Under the pieces are notes generated by a model that had not been told where the DNA came from, ran no database searches, and was given only the letters and a program-made list of their open reading frames with translations. From Perkinsus olseni (Eukaryota; Perkinsozoa; Perkinsida; Perkinsidae), in contig JABANP010000231.1 in NCBI GenBank assembly GCA_013115135.1, positions 1 through 64,000 of the forward strand: DNA of 64,000 bases, read 5' to 3'. Both the position numbers and the translations under genes were made by a program. Within the stretch, counting starts at the first letter, position 1; each line of letters starts with the position of its first letter. Below, piece by piece: positions 46,144 to 57,246 of this stretch.

Positions 46144-46464
46144 CTGAGAAAGGTCTAGTGAGCGCTGCCACAGGGGAATGTTCAAATGGGGAGCTGATTT
46201 GTATCCGGCAAGCATCAACCTTAGATTCGCGGCCCACCGGTCGAACCTTCATCTTCCGCGGGGAATTGACGACACGAAGGGGGCCCTCGGGATGACCGAG
46301 GTTGACGATGCGAAATCTGGCCGGGGATCGAGCATGATAGCGTCACGCGCCACTAAATTCATCACTCTTCCATGGCCGACTTCTAGCTGATCGGGCCTGA
46401 GTCTGAAGGTGGACTGTTGGGGCCTTCTGTCAGTAGGTCTCTGGTTCGATCCCGGCATGTGGCA

Positions 46465-46660
46465 TTATATAAAACTGATACGAAGGAATCCATCCACGTC
46501 GGATAAGTCACACTCAAGTAGAGTTGATGTCCAATCGCCCTTCAGAAGATCTTCGGCACAGTACTCGTCGACGATGGTATCTTTTTCTCCATCTGGTGCA
46601 GGCTTGACCTTGCCCGCATCAAGCTCTAGCCATGTCCCCACCCTCCGAGTCAGGCCTGGG
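46465..46660 (-). CDS. possible C-terminal exon, unknown protein
   Basis: A minus-strand frame reading TWLELDAGKVKPAPDGEKDT and an acidic tail (DLSDVDGFLRISFI) ending in a stop at 46465. The composition looks like protein, but neither splice sites nor family are established. Confidence 0.3.
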
Positions 46661-48212
46661 CGGGCCCTCGACCCTCTTTCCCAAGACCTGCAATTCTTCC
46701 AAGTTGACCCGAGTTCGTCTTGGATGATGATGATGATGATGATGATGCTCCCTTGCAATTCTCGCTCGGCATGCGGAGAGTAGCGGAAGCTAGAAAACCT
46801 TCCGTAGACCGTAAGTCGGGCGCTCAACCGTAAAATGATTTACAACGGGTAGAGCACCACGGTGATTGTGCTAACCGATTCCACTAGGGTATCGAAACCA
46901 TCGAAGATCGGTCATCGTGAGACAGACGACAGAGACAACGCGAATATCTTCATCATTGTTGCTTCACACAGGTTAACCTCAAGATATCAGGAGCGTATCT
47001 TCGACAAGCGCTGACGATTATCCTCGACATCCTCTTAGTCAGGGAGTAGCAAAGATACGCAGCTTGACCATCGCAGTTACTCGAGGTCCACAGAGGCCCG
47101 GGCGCACCCCTATTTTCGTGGCGCGTGACGGCTGACAGACTCCACTCAACGCTAGAGAGCGACAACAGAATAACACCAAACGGGTAATCATGATGGGCTC
47201 AGCTGGGCTACGGCGCATCCCGGGATTGAACCCGCGACCTCCCTTCTCCTCGATCACCCTACTGACAGCCCGCTCGAACTGACCGTCTTGTTCGTATTGA
47301 AACGACCAGGGTCGCAGTTTCTGAAAGATACGCCCAGTGAAGCGGACTCAGGTGACCGTTGCCTGGCCGAATGACAGACAATCCCACTATCATGGAGAAC
47401 CTCGCCACCCTCTCGGATGCAACCATGGCTCTAACTAACGATCTAGCTCGCCGTCTACAGACTCGCCTCCTCAACTCAGCGGCCGAGGCGACAGTCGCAT
47501 TCCTAGGCTCGCTCCTCCCGACCCGTTCTCGCTGTCAATCTGGGAAGCCCCGACCGGGCAGAGCCACGGGTGGACACTTCTAACCGAGCGTGAGATAACA
47601 AATCCCCTCACGCGAATGAGATGCCATCATACGACGGTAAGTTCTTCACAAAACAACCATACCCTTCCACGCCTTGGAGGACCACCGCCATCTTCCAGAC
47701 ACTCCCGACTCACCGTTGGGAGACTTCCGCCTGCTCACTGCTCGCAGCTTCGCCATCCCGCGCAAGCCTCTGCCTCCGCCGAACCTCAGCTGACAAGACA
47801 CCCCCAATAGAACGACACCCCTGAAGAGGGCTCACCTCGCTGCCGCTTCTCCTCAATCGAAGGCCGCCAGTGTTGGTCGTTAGTAACTAAGCCGACCCTC
47901 TGATGATGATGCCAAAGGTCAGCGAGTTTTAAAGAATCGAGATGGACTTCCACACGTATGCTTCCCAGAAGAGGAGAAGCGCAGAATGACAGCAACGGCC
48001 CTAGCTTGAATAGGGGGACAGGTATACCAGCCAAGTTCGTGTGTAACAGTACAGTAACGTCACGCGGCAAGTAAAGCAAAGTTTGCCGGAGTCGAACGGC
48101 TTTACAATATCAAGGCCGTGGTGGCCAAGAATGAGAGGCTTACCTCGATTGGAACTCTCTTGCTCGATATCCTGAAAGTGAGGACAACGTTCTATAGCCG
48201 AACTCAACAACA
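46661..48212. other. unassigned region with repeat modules
   Basis: Holds the GAT microsatellite (46720-46745), a TTTCGTGGCGCGTGAC motif near 47112-47127 on the plus strand, and a T-arm-like GGTCGCGGGTTCAATCCC on the minus strand near 47243-47225. I could not support a gene. Confidence 0.35.
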
Positions 48213-48286
48213 GCTCTGGTGGCTCAATCGGATAGAGCGTTGGACTTCTAATCCAAAGGTTGCGGGTTCAAGTCCCGCCCAGAGTA
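48213..48286 (+). tRNA. tRNA-Arg (TCT)
   Basis: Complete 74-nt cloverleaf: 7-bp acceptor stem (GCTCTGG with CCAGAGT), 4-bp D-stem (GCTC/GAGC), 5-bp anticodon stem (TTGGA/TCCAA) with loop CTTCTAA giving anticodon TCT, 5-nt variable loop, and 5-bp T-stem (GCGGG/CCCGC) with loop TTCAAGT. The discriminator is A. No intron and no encoded CCA. It decodes AGA and, by wobble, AGG. Confidence 0.97.
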
Positions 48287-48294
48287 TTTTTTTT
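48287..48294 (+). terminator. RNA polymerase III terminator
   Basis: Eight T residues directly after the discriminator base of the tRNA-Arg gene. Confidence 0.9.
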
Positions 48295-49271
48295 CTCACC
48301 CCGTCAAGGCCCTCTAACGATAATCGCTTCTGCATCTGAGTCTCTGCAGCTTCAGCAGTTGGGAGCACTTCTCCAGGCAGCACCGACCGGAACTCCATCA
48401 TCTACAGGACCGTTGAGAAATAGCAAGATTGCAAGATTACGACCACTTCCCAGATCCTACCATCGCTCTCTCCTGGCTCATCTCAGTAGTACTGCTTGTG
48501 TTGGCGTTGGGTGGCGAGGAAATGAATCGGTTGTTACCGAGGGGATTCTTATTCGGACCTGACGGAAGCTGAAAGCATTAAAAAAGCACACAAGTCTGTT
48601 ACACGTGTTCAGCATTATTACTGCAGTTCGTTCTACTCTTCATCGCTTACACCCCTACCACTCCATCTGATACTCGTCTCACCTGGCGCCAGCGCAGACC
48701 GATTTAAGACAAAGTCCGCGATCCTATTCCCTCGTTTAACGCCGTGCATGTGCCTGAAGGAGGCAAAGTAGCCCCGCAATCAACAGAAGAAGCACCGAGG
48801 AGATGAAACCTTCAGAGCCTAGAAAAAAGGCGGTCTCTTCGTGTGCAGTCAGGGTCGCCCAAGCACGGCTTCGGCCGTGCCTCGGTCAAAGCTGCTCGAG
48901 TGGACAACTCTGTTTCAAGTTCTAGGTGGAAGTAATCTTTCACCTCTGCATAGAGGGTGTCTCAAAACATCGCCAACAGCTTTAATTTCTTCACGCGGAA
49001 TCTTCTTGACGAAAGAAAAATTTTTGAGACAATGGTGGATGCTATGCCCACCATCGGCCGAGTTTCCATGAAGTCTCGTATGTGTCCGGCCCTATGAGGT
49101 CGCCAGAGCCTACCTCACATCACAACGAACCGACATGCCGAAAATTACGATGTCAACAGGCGGCCGCAGCTAGGGAGAGCCCAAAATGTGCCGCACGTTT
49201 GACACCCTGTCCACCACTGAAATTTTACGGTCGATGAGATGACCCACTCAGTGTTGAGTTTATCCAGAATG
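48295..49271. other. intergenic region
   Basis: No gene recognised on either strand. Confidence 0.35.
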
Positions 49272-49718
49272 CTATCTGCTTTCACCTGGTAGTCCTTTGA
49301 CTCTTGCCGTAGTTGGTCCTGCACGGACCATGAACAATAAAAGATACTCCCCCATCCTCATCGCCACAAAGTCGATTAATTGGTTCAATTCACGATACGA
49401 CAGCCTTCGGCGAATCCTAGCGGGCGAGCGAGAACGGCCAGACAGGCCGACGAACATCATGAGCAATTCTCGATGAACTATATTCCGCAACGGTTTCGTG
49501 AAGGAGGGGTATCCTACTTTGGCAAGCCGAGACCTCGAGAAGTGAGCTGGAATGGCTCTCGTCAAAGATCCTCCCTTCCTGTTGTTGTCACGACCTGCCA
49601 TTCCGAAGGTCCCCGGTTCGATCCCCACCCTCGGCATACCATCCTCTCCTTCGTACACATCCCAACCATCGTCGTCGTCATCCAAGTCGTTCTTCAGCGC
49701 CACACTCACCGATCTCAA
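49272..49718 (-). CDS. exons of an unknown protein, with a 45-nt tRNA-like intron
   Basis: A minus-strand frame with an acidic stretch (LKNDLDDDDDGWDVYEGEDG) is followed at 49639-49595 by a 45-nt GT-AG segment, and then by a basic stretch (RDNNRKGGSLTRAIPAHFSR; RSRSPARIRRRLSYRELNQL). The segment read on the plus strand is tRNA-like: CTGCCATTCCGAAGG, then CCCCGGTTCGATCCCC. Because 45 is a multiple of three the frame is open either way, so splicing is likely but not proven. I do not recognise the protein. Confidence 0.4.
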   Translation of the reverse strand: MRSVSVALKNDLDDDDDGWDVYEGEDGMPRVGIEPGTFGMAGRDNNRKGGSLTRAIPAHFSRSRLAKVGYPSFTKPLRNIVHRELLMMFVGLSGRSRSPARIRRRLSYRELNQLIDFVAMRMGEYLLLFMVRAGPTTARVKGLPGESR

Positions 49719-50623
49719 CAGTTTCTTAACCTGGGGAAATCATCAGCTAGAGGTGTCAGAAAGCCTCCAACACCACCTTCGGCCCTCTAGTGGAGTCTTT
49801 ATCGTCCGCAAGCTGACGATGATGATGACGATGCCTCTCCGCTGTGCTCGGCAGTAGTGAGATAAACCTAGCGCAAAAGATACCACCGAGTTGATGATGC
49901 CAGGCCTACTTAAGAGGGTCCACTGGTGTTGCTTCAGTCGGCTGACCGAAGGAGGGCGCAGCTGTGAGGAATAAACTCGGAGAGACCAGCGCTCGCTTGT
50001 GGGAAGATGGCTGACCTTGGCCCGCCTTCGGAGGCTCCTAGTGAGAATAATACGATTTACCACTCAATTACACCAATCAGGAAATTAATTTTACCAATTT
50101 TGTATTTAATTTCCGGATTTTCCCACGGATTTCGCACCAAATTCTCGAGCATGCGAAATCCGGTAAATGGTGAGAAGCCGCGCAGTAAGCAGCAGCCTTT
50201 GAGCAACTCAAACTGTTGTATTTGTAGTGTGGTATCCGCGCGTATCAAACCGAGGGTGTCTTGCGGGGACGGTGGAGCACAGTCGGACGTAGTTTGCAAG
50301 AATGGATGCCAATGGCTACTCTGATACACCCACGCCCTTCCTAGCCTCCTCCCGTATCTAGCGCCGCCGACCTTCCAAAGTCGCGGGTAGTAGAGAATCT
50401 TATGTTGACCCGTGAGCAATACAGAATCGATCGGGCGCAGATTCGAGGAATCTCGCTCGTGGGAATCGAGTAAAAGTTTATCACAACGAAAGATTCAATT
50501 TTTAATAATTCAAACTGCTTCAAGAGCAACCTACGGACGCTCAACTCCAGGTTGACCACGCATGATTTGGGGGAAAAGTTGGTATTGGAAGTGACGACTA
50601 GACCACGAAAGGTATCTCCTCAC

Positions 50624-50687
50624 CTCAGCTGCCACTTGTTCTTTCTCCCTCATCTGTTGGTGCCTTCGGAGACGACGGTACTTCCGC
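50624..50687 (-). CDS. short basic exon behind a 44-nt tRNA-like intron
   Basis: 64 nt encoding RKYRRLRRHQQMREKEQVAA plus E, bounded by an ACCTTCAG acceptor and a GTGAGG donor. The upstream intron, 50731-50688 (44 nt), is largely an antisense T-arm; its plus strand reads AAGGTCCCGAGTTCGATCCC. Nearby, minus strand about 51044-50960 encodes MAKTKPTILTVAERKAKAIK, a possible N-terminus of the same gene. Confidence 0.4.
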
Positions 50688-51059
50688 CTGAAGGTCCCGA
50701 GTTCGATCCCTGCCTTCGATATTATTCTCACCCCCATCCCAGCAGATCCATCGACTGACCAAGAGGGGCCGTCGCCGCTGATAAAATCCTCATCTCCGCG
50801 ACCCGACAGTTCCCCAACTCCCGCGGATGGGGACGAAGCAGCCGGACTGAGTGAAGTCGCATAAGCAGGCTAGGACCCCGGACGGGCCACGTACTTCTCA
50901 GACGGCGACACTACCACAGGGTGTTGATGGTCCTGGTTAGATATGCGGTCGGTCGTGCTTCGCTCCGCTATTTTCATTCTCGCAGCAGCTCGTTTGATCG
51001 CCTTCGCCTTCCTCTCGGCGACTGTCAGAATTGTCGGTTTGGTCTTCGCCATTTCAAGG

Positions 51060-51957
51060 AACCTGTTCGAGCTGGAGTCCGCTGTTTGAAATCGTCCTGC
51101 TCTACTGCGGAATGATGCCACAGGAGTTGGGTATGTTATGGTATTACGACGATAAAATGGAAGGTAGTTCGCTCCACGGTCTACAATTGAACCGTGTGTC
51201 CACTATCGTCATCATCATCAATACCAGAGTGAACCCCTAGTAGCGGTCCGCTACTAACTCCGTTGCCATCGACTACTCCCTCTTTCTCGTTCACTATGAG
51301 CCCAATCTACTCATGTTCTACAACTACATCGACCCTGTCAACATAACACAATCGATCCGTGTGATGACTTGCTCCCATCATACCAGCGTCCCGTTATTAA
51401 CTCCCAATTCTCTCGACTACTCTCTCTATCTCGTTCACTATGAGCCCAATCTACTAATGTTGTGTTCTACAACTACACCGACTAAGGCAAGGAGGTGGCG
51501 CAGTCAATTCGCAACCCACCATGTGTCATCCAAAGCTTGCGAGGCTGATGGTCTCCGTCGCCAGTTCTTTTAGATATCATTTTCTTCACGAATCTACAGG
51601 TTGAGCATGCAAGATACAAAAGAAGGTCAAGACAGAGCACTTCTCAGTTGCTGAAGATGGTTCCCAGTCTGGAGCTACTGGTGCATAGGCTGGCTCTTCC
51701 TAAAGGACCGCAAGGTGCGTCTCACGAGAGGCTGGCTATGTGTCATCGTACGTAAACGATGCTGTGCAGGACGTTATGAACAACCGTGCCATCGTAGGGG
51801 TAACAACCGTACACTAGAATGTACCTTGAGGGAGAAGAAGACGTATCCAAGGTCGATCGTGTTTTCCTGCAATATTCTCCTAAGGGTATCTTTCTCAACA
51901 TGCATATCTTAGGTTGACGCTAGGCAATCGCAGAAGAGGTCGTCGTAGCATACTTAC
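51060..51957. other. unassigned region
   Basis: The 3-prime end of the kinase gene probably lies in 51600-51957, where a GTCAACCTAAG acceptor-like end occurs near 51908, but I could not choose the last exons. Two imperfect copies of a block of about 60 bp (ACTATGAGCCCAATCTACT) lie near 51293 and 51438. Confidence 0.35.
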
Positions 51958-53295
51958 AGTAGAACACCAACAGCCCACACGTCAACAGAGCCGCTGTTGT
52001 AGCCTTCCTGTAGCATCTCCAGGGGCCACCCACCTACATAATATCTACCAAACGATTCGTCCGCCGTAGCAGCAGCAGCTCACCTCACAGTACCGCAGGC
52101 CTTCTTGAGGGTCTCATCATCGTGTACTGAGGGGGAGGAGGAGGCTGATGACCAGTCGCGCGCCTGTGGGCTCACATTCTACTGCTAGCCCGAAATCGAC
52201 CATGACCAGCTCTCCTCGCTCAACATCAGCCGACTCGAAGAGAAAGTTATCACCCTTGATATCTCGATGGCTGAAGAGAATAGATAGATCAGCTAGTCAT
52301 CAAGCTGACCTATTCCGTATCACGCATGGTTGAACTTAAGATTCTCCCGTCTTCTTACACTATGCGCTGACTGTGAATGTAGGCGCAGGCTCTCAACGCT
52401 GATTTGATGAGGTCGGCGATTCGATACTCCGGCAACCTCACTGCGATCAGGGGTTGCGTTCCATTACGGTACCGCACGTTGGGGGCGAATCTTAGGTTGA
52501 AGGATGCAAGATACTGAACAGCTCAACTTCTGCTCACCTTGAGTTGAGGCCAACTAAGACCGGTGGACCGTACATCTGCATAACTTGATAGTAGAAATAT
52601 TCATCTTCGAAAAACTCTCGAGGTCTGAAAGGGAATCCCCGAACTCTGATCATGCAGATAGAGTATCTTACACTAATGAACATGATAAGTCGACCTAAAG
52701 ATTCCTTTCGTCAAACAGTATCTTTACTTTCTAAACTCACTTGCACACATTGGGATGATTCAACTTCTCTAAGACGTTAACCTCATTAGCAACTACAGTC
52801 CGTACCTGTCCACACCCGGTGCCCCCAAACCCGCACAGGTTCTATCCCACCATGTCGTATGATTTATCAGGCCTCTCCACAGGTAGTATTTTCACTGCGT
52901 AAAGCTCACCCGTCTCAACACAGTGGCATTTCCTCACCTACTTCAACAGCAGTAAACCGTGAGCGGAGCGAAGCAAAACTAATTGGCATGATAATCTATA
53001 CTGTAACGCGATACCATGCACATCCATGTGCATGCGTGCAACCTGGGATCCATAGCTAATCATGGTTAATGGTCGCCCTGCTCGCTCCCGAGTCAGCTCC
53101 GCAACTCAGCTGCTGCTACAAGTTGACTAGTTATTGCGTTACCTAGTTCCGGTCGATAAGACCACGCCCTCCATCGGTACACTCAAACCCGTGATAACCA
53201 CTCACCTGACCGTATGCCCCCTCGCCAATCTTATCGCCTAGGAGGTAGTAGTCCCGTATATCCGCCGCTTCGCAGTCTCGGAGCAGGGAGGAATC
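51958..53295 (-). CDS. CDPK/CaMK-like serine/threonine protein kinase, eight exons
   Basis: Eight minus-strand exons join with consistent phases: 53295-53206, 52937-52851, 52805-52741, 52624-52538, 52490-52359, 52270-52176, 52126-52084 and 52044-51958. Introns are GT-AG, 39 to 268 nt. In order they give the Gly-rich loop (KIGEGAYGQV), the ATP-binding Lys (TGELYAVKIL), the helix-C Glu (NEVNVLEKLNHPNV), the catalytic loop (HRDIKGDNFLF), the Mg-binding DFG (VMVDFGLAVE), the activation segment (DETLKKACGTVRYY) and subdomain IX (SVDVWAVGVLL). The ACGT and YN...DVWAVGV features resemble CDPK/CaMK kinases. The usual APE triplet reads PLE (GGWPLEML), so activation-segment anchoring may be altered. 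The N-terminus upstream of 53295 and the C-lobe end beyond 51958, including any EF hands, are not resolved. Confidence 0.85.
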
Positions 53296-53299
53296 CTGA

Positions 53300-53784
53300 G
53301 GTCACGCGAGGTTGATACGAGTCTGGCCGTATCCAAGCTCACCCTGCGTCTTTCACGGATGTCAAAGATATGTTTTGAACATAGTAAGCCCATTAATCAC
53401 TCTTACACCCACAAACCCTCAATGACAAGCCACCGGTTGATTGACAGCAACAACCCGTCTCCCAATTTTATGCTACCAACACGTTATCAACCGCTACAGT
53501 CGACGGGGTTGGTGACACGAGACGCCGAACGTGCGCTGATGTTCCTGAGCTTCCCAACAACACCGGCAAGAGTCTTCGGACGATCTCGCCAACCTCGAAA
53601 CTTCATCAACGCCATCATCAGCAGTTACTAGCTGTTCGGCGTCGCGAGTTCCTTCGCGGGGTGCATGCGTGTTACGGGGAGAAAACCCGAAACCCGATAG
53701 AGGTGAGAAAACCGCGAAACGTGCATCGCTTCGCTCCGCCCTCGTGCTCGACGCGACTTGCGACTTGTTTTTAGGGGTTGTCGT
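53300..53784. other. upstream region of the kinase
   Basis: An exon end (GACGCAGG then GTGAGC) near 53335-53345 on the minus strand suggests the kinase has at least one more 5-prime exon. A frame starting MALMKFRGWRDR near 53620 might be it. A GCTTCGCT block is near 53725. Confidence 0.35.
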
Positions 53785-54120
53785 CTATACTCGAGTCTGA
53801 TGACTTAACGATTTGCACGCAAACGAAATTGATCCTGATCGAAAGGATCCGCTAACCGCTTCGCCAGGATCGGTTTGCCACACTTGCTGATTCCTTGTGA
53901 ACTTAGAGACGGGTGAGTGGGGCAAACTATTCTTATTGAACCAATTCGACTGAAACCACTGATGAAGACAATTTGATAGAGGTAAGTTTTTATCACTATT
54001 CTCTCTGATGCAGCACTTCAGATCCTCAAGTTGAGAATTGCAGTATCTGCTCTGGTCATCGACGAACTTGCATGGGAAATTAAACTGGAGTTGGTGTTGG
54101 CGCGCCGCGTACGGGCTCAC
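53785..54120 (-). CDS. hypothetical ORF, 111 codons
   Basis: An uninterrupted minus-strand frame with several Cys and Trp (CKFVDDQSRYC, LKCCIRENSD, CLHQWFQSNWFNKN). Unlike its surroundings it has no obvious introns. Not recognised; it may be part of a spliced gene or a retroelement fragment. Confidence 0.3.
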   Translation of the reverse strand: MSPYAARQHQLQFNFPCKFVDDQSRYCNSQLEDLKCCIRENSDKNLPLSNCLHQWFQSNWFNKNSLPHSPVSKFTRNQQVWQTDPGEAVSGSFRSGSISFACKSLSHQTRV

Positions 54121-54310
54121 TCGGAAGAGTGGGAGTTCTACGAAGCGTGAATGAGTGATGCCGGGGATATACTTTCTTCCCGGTTCGGAAAATAACTCTC
54201 ACTTATTTCAGGATCGCGAAGCGAAGTGAGTCGTGCGCGTAAAATGCGGTTCAGAATTGCTTGGTTGCACTGTACTAGGTTGATTCAGCAGTTTGCTTGG
54301 AACTGATAAC

Positions 54311-55708
54311 ATGGCTGCCTCATCATCATCATCATCGTCGAGGGTGCAGCAGCTGGGCAGCATACCGACCACGCAGGAAGGGGTTAAATACAGTCCACTG
54401 GAGCTCGACCTGGAGGCTGGTGACAGGAGGACACAGACGTCGTTGAGAGGGAAAGAGCATCCTGGTACTACTCAGCAGGAAGGAGCAGTTCAGCGGAGTT
54501 TTCACCGTGCAACGCGAATTGTGACTAGTCGCGTTCCGCACGTCATCATGGGAAGATCCGACTTTTCGTATCATCCTTCTCCCGTACGAGGGCACGCCAA
54601 ACCTGTTATATTTTCGACCGCACGCCCCTCTCCCGTGTCCCGCGGTGGTTGGAATTGAGCGTAATTGAATTATACTAGAAGGCACGAGCTGATTCAAATT
54701 TTCTTAAACCGAAATTTTCACTCGCTGGGAAATCTGACGTCTTCCTTCCTGGCCGATTTTTCTCTACCGAATTTCTCGGAATCCCGCCTTTCGATGACGA
54801 AGCAGGGGGGCTGAGCCCTCCCGACGAGTTACCTCAGCTGATCTGCACTAGTTTTGTCTTCTCAGATAATCTCAATTATCGATCGGTCTTCGAGTTGGGC
54901 CAAGTTACCATCCGCGTGCCCGGCGCCACCCTTGATGGCGATTGCTGAGGGCTTTGGGTTTATACCGTGGATTGTTCCCGGGACATTAATGATACTCATG
55001 CTTACTACTCGCAGGGCTGTGTATATCTACGCATGTGTAAGCGGGTCAACTCATACCAACTTTTCTCCCAACTCGTAACCAACAGAGGATCGCAGGTTCG
55101 ATTCCCGCGTCCGGCGTATCGCGTGGAATTTTTTTCGACTGTTCGCTCCCTCAGACGGTTTTGCTGATAACATCCTTCCTTAACGAGGGGCTCTTCAAGC
55201 GTCTATTCAATCAGCCTCGACCGCCGCAGAGCGCGTGTGAAGGCCCGGGGATGCCGAGTGGTCACTGCATAACATCAGGAGTTCTCTGTAATACCCTCGG
55301 GATGGCAATCTGATTCACTTCGCCTCACACGGACTCATCCTCGGCGTTTTGTTTCATCCACCTTGGGGGTGCCCATGCCCTGAGGAAGTTGCTCTGTCCA
55401 CGCCTATCCATTAGGGAGCGTGTTCACGGAAGCACGTTCCAAAAAATACTTCCCTGCTTGGACTGAGGAGAGCGTCATTTTTGTACAATATGGAATTTGA
55501 GCTTCCATCTGCAATTTGGCTGTGATGAGAGAGAGTATGGCGATAGATGATCCAAGCTTATGGTGGATTGTTGACATCTTCTATAGGTACGTGGTTCTTA
55601 TTGGAGTCCGCTACTCTGTTCCTCACAAATGGTGGCATCGGCACGACGGGAAATCTTCAGCAACTGCTCATCCGGATTCTCATCACTCTCCTTTTATTCG
55701 GCCCCGTA
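54311..55708 (+). CDS. possible multi-exon membrane protein gene, partial
   Basis: The ATG at 54311 opens a Ser-rich then charged stretch (MAASSSSSSSRVQQLGSIPT). Downstream plus-strand exon-like frames include a hydrophobic one near 54920-55020 (FGFIPWIVPGTLMILML) after a TCTTCTCAG acceptor, and another near 55590-55708 (LLIRILITLLLFGP) before a GTAAGTG donor. Phases were not checked across all of them. A T-arm-like CGCAGGTTCGATTCCCGCG at 55090 may be intronic. Confidence 0.25.
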
Positions 55709-55799
55709 AGTGCCTCCCAGAGTCTGCTAGGGAAATGGTCAGGATGGTGAGGTGCGTGTTATCCCTTGTCGCGGAGCTCACGCTTCTGCTCTTGTTCGA

Positions 55800-57246
55800 T
55801 CCATGAAAAGTTGTTCACTAGAGATCGATAGCGTTGCGGAGAATGACAGTTGGCGCGACTAGGCATCATAGTCGGCTAGCACTACTTTCCTAACACCATT
55901 CAGAATCTCCTCGTAGTCCTCGTACTCGCGGAGTCCGCTGCATACGGTCCAGCGCATGGGTCTAGTGGTTGCATTCTTCTGTTGCTGTCCGTTTTTAGGT
56001 TCCCTGGGCGCGATGGTATAATTTGGACCACACATTTCAGCAAGTTCTGGTTGGCTCACTCTGTGGTCTTTTTCTCGGCTGTCTAGCGTTTGCATTCCGT
56101 GTTGAGTATCTTCCGAACATGCAGTTTGTATGGACGACATCGACTGAGTTAACAACAGCTACTACCACTCCTTTCCCATCTCCTATCATTACGGTATGAA
56201 CGGCTAACATAACAGGATTAACTTTTCTCACACCCTCAAGTGTTCAGTTCGGAGTGAATAAAAGGTGAAGCGAGCGTGCTCAAAGGCCAGGCTGCTCGAG
56301 TTTACTCCAATGCGGTTGTACCGCCCGGTGAGATGAGAAAGAGTGATGGACGATGGGCCCCTAGGTTTGGCACGATGACCTGTCGTGGGATTAGATCCGG
56401 ATACCTCCCGAAGTGAAGTGTCAGAGTCTAACTCGTTCACCTATGTAGAACGCGTACGATCGTTGCCCCGGCGGGCCCTCTAGAAAATGTGCAAGTCCTT
56501 CAATTCGTGTCAGCTCGAGCCTAAACCTGTCTGAGCGGCAACTGTGGGCAAGGCTCCCAGTGAGACGTCACTTGGCCGCTCGGGGTCGACGATGGCTGAG
56601 CGGACGATGTATCAGCTTCGCTCGCATATGCGGAGGCAGCGGACCTTGCATAGTTGGCAAGGGTCAGATTAGGCGAATCCGTAGAGCTTGTGGCTTATTA
56701 TGAAATGGTCGCCGGTTCGAATCTCTGTTGAGGCTGAGAACCTTTTTTCATCAAAGCTGATTTCTTGAGTATGGTATAGCAGTGGTTGGAATGCGGAACG
56801 GCTTGACCGCCAACATGACTACTTCGAGGTACAGTAGCTTGCATGCGAAGATGTGACTGGTCGGTCTCCCGCCGTAACATATATTGCAACTCTCTACCGC
56901 TGAACACAACCGAGAGTTCATCTATTCAGAAAACGTTTAGATTCTCAGCAGCAAGGGCTGAAAGTACCGAAGGGATTTACTCAACATTGTGAGTAACGTA
57001 AAATCGTAGAGGTTATTAGCGTTAGCTCGAACTAGCTGATGATGAAATAGCTAACACACGGTAATTACACTTTACAACTACCGAAGTCGCCAAACTAGGC
57101 TATCTATACGACGGCTCGTAACGCCGCTTAAAGTTCAATTAAGAGAGCGAAGAAGAAGAAGAAGAAGAGCAATCAACCAGAGAGTATAAATTAGTGGAGG
57201 CTATACAATCAGCGGCCTCTGAAATACAACCAGTTAATATGCAAGT
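55800..57246. other. spacer and inverted array flank
   Basis: From about 56160 on, this is the reverse complement of the 3-prime flank of the 11.5-24-kb array (including the box-B-like block near 56390-56405). The part before it holds no gene I recognise. Confidence 0.5.

Noticed and set aside
55247..55345. tRNA-Leu/Ser-like sequence (GGGATGCCGAGTGGTC with a 7-bp acceptor match to CATCCTC)
   Set aside because: The D-arm motif and acceptor pairing are attractive, but no T-arm with box B precedes the acceptor and no anticodon stem forms.
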